The notes below the pieces were generated by a model. It saw only the letters and a list, made by a program, of their open reading frames with translations, was not told where the DNA came from and made no database searches. From JAMBLL01 sp964387145 (GTDB lineage Bacteria > Actinomycetota > Acidimicrobiia > Spongiisociales > UBA5794), in contig CAYLVM010000089.1 of NCBI GenBank assembly GCA_964387145.1, positions 1-9,876 on the forward strand: a DNA stretch of 9,876 nt, in the 5' to 3' direction. Below, piece after piece: positions 5,877-9,876 of this stretch. Each line of letters begins with the position of its first letter. Position 1 is the first letter of the stretch. Made by a program: the position numbers and the translations under genes.

Positions 5877-7275
5877 CAGACCTCGTACACCTCCGCGCCG
5901 TCGACCATGCGGCGATGCTTCGGCGGAAGGAGATCTCGGCGAGGGAACTGCTCGACGCCCATCTCTCCCAGATCGAGGCGACCAACGGCGACCTCAATGC
6001 CATCGTCACGCTCGTCCCCGACATCGCCTACGCCATGGCGGACGCTGCCGACCGGGCTCTCGCCGAAAGCGGTGTCGTCCCGCTCCTCACCGGGCTTCCG
6101 GTTGCGCACAAGGACCTTCATGAGACGAAGGGGATCCGCACGACCTTCGGTTCCCCCGTCTACTCGTCGTTCGTCCCGACACGCAACACCCTCATCGTGC
6201 AACGGATGCAGGATGCCGGAGCCGTGACACTCGGCAAGACCAACACACCGCAACACGGCGCCGGAAGCCAGACGTTCAACGAGGTGTTCGGCATCACACG
6301 CAACCCATGGAACCTCGGGTACACCCCCGGCGGATCGTCGGGGGGAGCGGGCGTTGCTCTTGCCGCTGGAATGGTGTCCCTCGCCGACGGTTCCGACTAC
6401 GGGGCGTCGCTCCGAAACCCGGCAGCGTTCACCAACACCGTGGGCTTTCGACCCTCCCCCGGCAGGATCCCGAGCTGGCCGACACAAGACGGGTGGTGGA
6501 CACACTCAGTCCACGGTCCAATGGCGAGAACGGTGGAGGACATCGCTCTGTTCATGGCAGCAGTCGCAGGACCTGATGACCGTGTCCCGATCTCGATCGA
6601 ACGTCCTGGGTCGGAGTTCGCGACACCGCTCGGCGCCGACTGGACCGATGTGCCGATCGCATGGTCCGAGGACCTCGGTGGCCTCCCCATCGACCCCGTG
6701 GTCACAGCAGCGCTCGCTCCGGCGCGGAGCATCCTCGAGGCCATCGGCTTCTCCGTCAGGGACGCCTCACCCGATTTCGGCGGGGCAGAGGAGTCCTTCA
6801 AGGTCTGGCGGGGCTACGCCTTCGCCCGGCAGTTCGCCGACGCCATCGAACGCAACCCCGACGCGTACAAGGACACCATCCACTGGAACACCGAGTACGG
6901 CCTCGGACTCACCGTGACGGACCTCGGAAACGCTGCGGCCGTGAGGACCAAGCTCCGGGAGCGGGTCCTGGCGTTCTTCGACACGTACCGGTTCCTTGCC
7001 ATCCCCACCTCAGCGGTCCCGCCGTTCCCGATCACCGTCGAGTACCCCGACGAGATCAACGGCACAAAGATGGACAACTACACGAGCTGGTTCGCATCCT
7101 GCTACTACATCTCTGCCGTCGAGCTTCCCGCGATCTCGGTTCCTGCCGGCTTCACCGACGACGGCCTCCCCGTCGGTCTCCAGATCGTGGGTCGCCATCA
7201 TGGCGACCTCGACGTCTTGAAAGCGGCGTTCGCGTTCCAGCAGGCGACGGAACTGTGGAAGAGGAAGCCGTCGGC
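5873..7275 (+). CDS. Amidase signature family hydrolase, 3' end lost in gap
   Basis: At least 468 residues are visible before the N run. The Ser-cisSer-Lys triad of the amidase signature family is complete: Lys80 in VAHKDLHETKG, cis-Ser155 in TPGGSSGG, and nucleophile Ser179 in GSDYGASLRNPAAF. The spacings (75 and 24 residues) equal those of FAAH. Family members cut amide bonds in varied small molecules; the substrate here cannot be read from sequence. No gatB or gatC is nearby, so GatA is unlikely. The last visible residues (FQQATELWKRKPSA) look like the normal end of such amidases, so perhaps only a few codons are missing. The ATG overlaps the purL stop (ATGA), implying co-transcription with the purine genes. 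A role in purine or nitrogen metabolism is speculation. Confidence 0.9.
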
Positions 7276-7375
7276 NNNNNNNNNNNNNNNNNNNNNNNNN
7301 NNNNNNNNNNNNNNNNNNNNNNNNNNNNNNNNNNNNNNNNNNNNNNNNNNNNNNNNNNNNNNNNNNNNNNNNNNN
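7276..7375. other. Assembly gap of 100 N
   Basis: Exactly 100 undetermined bases, the usual placeholder for a scaffold gap of unknown size. The true distance between amidase and rhomboid is therefore unknown, and another gene or a terminator may be hidden here. Any reading frame crossing the N run is artificial. Confidence 0.99.
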
Positions 7376-7385
7376 TCCGGAACGC

Positions 7386-7409
7386 CTTCGCGCGAAGCAC
7401 CGTTACCTT
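7386..7409 (+). promoter_or_regulatory. Palindrome and possible -10 box before the rhomboid gene
   Basis: CTTCGCGCGAAG (7386-7397) is a perfect 12-bp palindrome, which could be an operator. It is followed by TACCTT (7404-7409), a TANNNT-type -10 box. That box ends 3 nt before the ATG at 7413 and 9 nt before the in-frame ATG at 7419, so a near-leaderless transcript starting at the second ATG is possible. No clear -35 box is seen, and the sequence further upstream is lost in the gap. Confidence 0.35.
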
Positions 7410-7412
7410 TCC

Positions 7413-8255
7413 ATGACGATGGAACAACATGACGTAACGACGTGCTACCGGCACAAGGACCGCCCGACGCGTCTCGCGTGCTCGACGTGCGGACGACCCA
7501 TCTGCGTCGAGTGCTCCCGAGATGCCTCCGTCGGGCAGAAGTGTCCGGAGTGTGCAGCACCTGCGGCGGGGGCCCGCGTCGTACACGCACGCCAGATTGT
7601 CGGGCGTCCGTCGTTCCAGACGTCACCGGTGTCGTTCACGATCATCGGTGCCACGACCGCCATCTTCGTTGTGGGCATGCTCTCACCCGATATTCAGCAC
7701 TGGCTGATGCAGTATCTCAGCCAGGCGAACTTCCTCGTCGCCCGTGGTGACTGGTACCGCATCTTCACCGCTGCCCTGCTCCACGGCGGCCTTCTCCACA
7801 TCGGGTTCAACATGTATGCCCTCTACCTGTTCGGGCCCCGCCTCGAGCAGCAGGTTGGCGGCCCCGCATTCGCTGCCCTCTACGTCGCCGCTGCAGGTGC
7901 AGGTGGCATGGCCGCGTACGTCTTTGGCCCTACCGAACAGGTCTCGATCGGCGCATCCGGGGCGATCTTCGGTCTCTTCGGTGCATGGATGTTCGTTGCA
8001 TGGAAGATGCGCAAGACGCCGGGTGGCCGCTCGATGTTCAACCAGTTGGGCATCCTCCTTGCAATCAACATGGCTCTCCCCCTGTTCGTCGGAAGCATCG
8101 CCTGGCGGGCGCACGTCGGTGGATTCGCGTCCGGGATCCTCATTGCTTGGCTCTGGTCGACCTTCGCCGTTGGCAAGCCGAACGCACGAGCGATCCGCAC
8201 CGTGATCGCCGTCGCCGTCACCGTTGCTGCAGTGGCGATCACGATCGCTGTGTAG
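7413..8255 (+). CDS. Rhomboid family intramembrane serine protease with N-terminal zinc finger
   Basis: The product is 280 residues. The N-terminus holds a B-box-like zinc-binding module with eight potential ligands, C11, H14, C23, C26, C31, C34, C44 and C47, enough for two zinc ions. A linker follows, then about six to seven hydrophobic segments. The rhomboid marks are the HxxxN motif HIGFN (129-133), the nucleophile Ser182 in GASG (180-183) and His234 in AHVGGFASG, so the catalytic Ser-His dyad is intact. It should act in the cytoplasmic membrane and cut transmembrane segments of other proteins. The zinc module probably faces the cytoplasm and may bind substrate or a partner. The start is the ATG at 7413, or possibly 7419. 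It is not obviously linked in function to purine synthesis and may have its own promoter. Confidence 0.93.
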   Translation: MTMEQHDVTTCYRHKDRPTRLACSTCGRPICVECSRDASVGQKCPECAAPAAGARVVHARQIVGRPSFQTSPVSFTIIGATTAIFVVGMLSPDIQHWLMQYLSQANFLVARGDWYRIFTAALLHGGLLHIGFNMYALYLFGPRLEQQVGGPAFAALYVAAAGAGGMAAYVFGPTEQVSIGASGAIFGLFGAWMFVAWKMRKTPGGRSMFNQLGILLAINMALPLFVGSIAWRAHVGGFASGILIAWLWSTFAVGKPNARAIRTVIAVAVTVAAVAITIAV

Positions 8256-8260
8256 CACGG

Positions 8261-8288
8261 CAGTTCTCAGATCACAGTTGACAGTTCA
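8261..8288 (-). repeat. Heptamer array after the rhomboid gene (minus orientation)
   Basis: Four 7-bp units lie in phase at 8261, 8268, 8275 and 8282. On the plus strand they include CAGTTCT, CAGTTGA and CAGTTCA; read on the minus strand these are AACTGNN-type units like those before purC. The array starts six bases past the rhomboid stop. One junction creates a perfect TTGACA (8278-8283), but no fitting -10 box follows. Confidence 0.6.
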
Positions 8289-8336
8289 CGGCCATCGGCC
8301 AAGCATGCCCGGCATCGGCGTTCACGGGTGAACTGT
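8281..8336. promoter_or_regulatory. Inverted repeats between rhomboid and purF
   Basis: ACAGTTCAC (8281-8289) and GTGAACTGT (8328-8336) are perfectly complementary and arise because the two heptamer arrays face each other. A second inverted pair, GTTCAC (8320-8325) and GTGAAC (8328-8333), shares the right arm. Between them are GGCCATCGGCC (8290-8300) and ATGCCCGGCAT (8305-8315), both palindromic. This may serve as a rhomboid terminator or as binding sites upstream of purF. It lies upstream of the predicted purF transcript start, so an attenuator is less likely. Confidence 0.4.
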
Positions 8337-8358
8337 GGCATGTGAGCTGTGGACTCTC
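8331..8358 (+). repeat. Heptamer array upstream of purF
   Basis: AACTGTG (8331), GCATGTG (8338), AGCTGTG (8345) and a diverged unit (8352) lie in uninterrupted 7-bp phase and in the same orientation as the purC array. The array ends 8 bases before the predicted purF -10 box. It covers the place where a -35 box would be, as at purC. Confidence 0.6.
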
Positions 8359-8366
8359 TCATCACG

Positions 8367-8372
8367 TACACT
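8367..8372 (+). promoter_or_regulatory. Putative -10 box of purF, leaderless
   Basis: TACACT matches TANNNT and ends 7 nt before the GTG at 8380, the same spacing as at purC. No Shine-Dalgarno sequence lies upstream of the GTG. No convincing -35 hexamer is found at 16-18 bp; that position is inside the heptamer array. Confidence 0.5.
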
Positions 8373-8379
8373 CTCGCCC

Positions 8380-9804
8380 GTGAGCGAACACGCGGTACCC
8401 GACCCGACACTCGACCGTCCCGGCGAAGCCTGCGGTGTGTTCGGGATCACCGGGCCGGGCATCGATGCAGCACGGCTGTCCTACTTCGGTCTCTTCGCTC
8501 TCCAGCACCGCGGCCAGGAGAGCGCAGGCATCGCGGTGTCGGATAAGGACAATCTCACCGTGTACAAGGACCTCGGCCTCGTCGCACAGGTCTTCGATGA
8601 GAGCATCCTGGCGGGCCTTGCTGGAGATCTCGCAATCGGTCATACCAGGTACTCGACCACCGGTTCGAACAACTGGGAGAACTCGCAACCCGTTTTCCGC
8701 CATCTCGGGACGAACGGCATCGCTCTGGCCCACAACGGCAACCTGACGAATACATCGGATCTCGCAGCGCGTCTCGGCCCATTGGCAGCCACAACCGACT
8801 CCGAACTGATGACGGAGGCCATGGGCCGAGCAATGAGCGACGATGGGCTCTCGTTCGAGGAAGCCCTCATGACGACGCTGCCAACCCTCGAAGGTGCCTT
8901 CACCCTTGCCGTCATGGACCGAACGACCCTCGTAGGCGTGCGTGATCCGCACGGTTTCCGCCCGCTGTGCCTCGGTCGGCTCGCAGATGGCTGGGTGATC
9001 GCCTCAGAGACTGCGGCCCTCGACATCCTCGGGGCACAGTTCGTTCGACAGGTCGCACCCGGGGAGATGGTCGTCATCGATGCCGACGGGCCGCGCAGCC
9101 GGTTTCCGTTCGCCGATGTGCAGCCACGGCTATGCGTCTTCGAGTTCGTCTACTTCGCACGGCCCGACTCGACGCTACTCGGCCAGACCATTCACTCGAC
9201 CCGCCAGGAGATGGGTCGTCGCCTCGCCCGTCAGGCCCCCATTGCAGCCGACATCACCGTGCCGGTCCCCGAGTCCGGCATCCCCGCAGCACAGGGCTAC
9301 GCCGAAGTGTCCGGGATTCCGTACACAGATGGGATCGTCAAGAACCGCTACGTGGGGCGCACGTTCATCCAGCCGGCGCAGGCCATGCGGGATCGCGGCG
9401 TACGTATGAAACTGAACGCCATGCCCGGCATCGTGGCCGGCAAGCGCGTGGTGCTCGTCGATGACTCGATCGTGCGGGGGTCAACGACGAGCCAACTCGT
9501 CGCGTTGATGCGCGACGCCGGCGCAACGGAGATCCATCTGCGGATCTCGTCACCGCCGTATCGGTGGCCGTGCTTCTACGGCATGGACACCGGTGACCGA
9601 TCGACCCTCCTCGCCGCCGACAAGAGTATCGAGGAGATCGCAGAAGAACTCGACGTCGATTCCCTCGTCTACCTCGATCTCGAGAACCTCATCCAGGCAA
9701 CCGGTACAGGTGCCGATGCCTTCTGTACGGCATGCCTCTCCGGGGACTACCCAACCGATGTGCCGATAGCAGACAACAAGTTCCTCCTCGAACGGTCACC
9801 ATGA
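8380..9804 (+). CDS. purF: Amidophosphoribosyltransferase (glutamine PRPP amidotransferase)
   Basis: The 474-residue enzyme catalyses the first committed step of purine synthesis: PRPP plus glutamine to 5-phosphoribosylamine. The N-terminal Ntn-glutaminase begins at Cys18 in ACGVFGI, after a 17-residue propeptide that should be removed. Further marks are LQHRGQESAGI, the IGHTRYSTTG and HNGNLTN loops, and VRDPHGFRPLCLG. The C-terminal phosphoribosyltransferase domain has the PRPP motif VVLVDDSIVRGSTT (357-370). Cys252, Cys398, Cys449 and Cys452 match the [4Fe-4S] ligands of the B. subtilis enzyme, so this is the oxygen-sensitive cluster type. The GTG at 8380 is preferred over an in-frame GTG at 8335, which lies inside the heptamer repeat and upstream of the -10 box. 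The TGA overlaps the purM ATG. Confidence 0.97.
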   Translation: MSEHAVPDPTLDRPGEACGVFGITGPGIDAARLSYFGLFALQHRGQESAGIAVSDKDNLTVYKDLGLVAQVFDESILAGLAGDLAIGHTRYSTTGSNNWENSQPVFRHLGTNGIALAHNGNLTNTSDLAARLGPLAATTDSELMTEAMGRAMSDDGLSFEEALMTTLPTLEGAFTLAVMDRTTLVGVRDPHGFRPLCLGRLADGWVIASETAALDILGAQFVRQVAPGEMVVIDADGPRSRFPFADVQPRLCVFEFVYFARPDSTLLGQTIHSTRQEMGRRLARQAPIAADITVPVPESGIPAAQGYAEVSGIPYTDGIVKNRYVGRTFIQPAQAMRDRGVRMKLNAMPGIVAGKRVVLVDDSIVRGSTTSQLVALMRDAGATEIHLRISSPPYRWPCFYGMDTGDRSTLLAADKSIEEIAEELDVDSLVYLDLENLIQATGTGADAFCTACLSGDYPTDVPIADNKFLLERSP

Positions 9805-9876
9805 CGAGCTATGAGAAAGCGGGAGTCAACCTCGATGCGGCAGACGAACTCGTCGACCGCATAGGCTGGCGCGTCA
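9801..9876 (+). CDS. purM: Phosphoribosylformylglycinamidine cyclo-ligase (AIR synthetase), N-terminus
   Basis: Only the first 25 codons are in the window. The ATG at 9801 overlaps the purF stop (ATGA). The start SYEKAGVNLDAADELVDRI has the Tyr-x-x-x-Gly-Val-(N/D)-(L/I)-(D/x)-A-x-(D/E) pattern of PurM N-termini. PurM closes the imidazole ring of FGAM to form AIR using ATP, the step after the PurS/PurQ/PurL complex. The purF-purM order is common in bacteria and supports the call. Confidence 0.88.
   Translation, partial: MTSYEKAGVNLDAADELVDRIGWRV

Noticed and set aside
5873..7432. Amidase frame continuing through the N run to 7432
   Set aside because: The frame is open only because N is not a stop. 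The gap size is arbitrary, and the sequence after it is the rhomboid upstream region.
8278..8283. Perfect TTGACA as a -35 box for purF
   Set aside because: No TANNNT box lies at 15-19 bp downstream, and it is about 100 bp from the purF start. It is produced by the heptamer repeat junction.
8335..8379. 15-residue N-terminal extension of PurF from GTG 8335
   Set aside because: It lies within the heptamer repeat and the predicted promoter, and would give an unusually long propeptide before the catalytic Cys.
8256..8379. Purine riboswitch or T-box ahead of purF
   Set aside because: No conserved purine-aptamer core or T-box sequence is visible, and the predicted transcript is leaderless.

Overview
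This is a high-GC stretch of a de novo purine biosynthesis locus. Everything about it points to the Actinomycetota: strong G/C bias at third codon positions, GTG starts, the PurS/PurQ/short-PurL form of FGAM synthetase, the long form of PurC, and a B. subtilis-type iron-sulfur PurF. An uncultured acidimicrobial lineage is a plausible guess but cannot be proven here. A run of exactly 100 N (7276-7375) shows that this is a draft scaffold, probably a metagenome or single-cell assembly.

Layout. (1) The 3' end of purB (1-167, +). (2) A gene-free stretch (168-683) between convergent genes. It carries a 200-bp hairpin-ended repeat element (340-539), related repeats and two heptamer units. (3) Two minus-strand genes set into the purine locus: a group II truncated hemoglobin (684-1082) and a small DUF1269/DUF6325-like protein (1182-1679), with a strong hairpin between them. 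(4) A plus-strand operon, purC-purS-purQ-purL-amidase (1896 to the gap), in which every junction is a 4-nt stop/start overlap. (5) The sequencing gap. (6) A zinc-finger rhomboid protease (7413-8255). (7) purF (8380-9804), overlapping the start of purM (9801 to the window end).

The pur genes cover most of the route from PRPP to IMP. PurF makes phosphoribosylamine, PurS/PurQ/PurL make FGAM, PurM closes the imidazole ring, PurC makes SAICAR, and PurB releases fumarate from SAICAR and adenylosuccinate. The amidase is translationally coupled to purL, but its substrate is unknown. The globin, the DUF protein and the rhomboid have no known purine role.

The most interesting signal is outside the genes. 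Degenerate 7-bp tandem repeats (consensus RRCTGTG) occur in three intergenic places, two of them immediately upstream of purC and purF. At purC the array contains the putative -35 box and runs into the -10 box. Both purC and purF have a TANNNT box ending exactly 7 nt before a GTG start with no Shine-Dalgarno sequence, which suggests leaderless transcripts.
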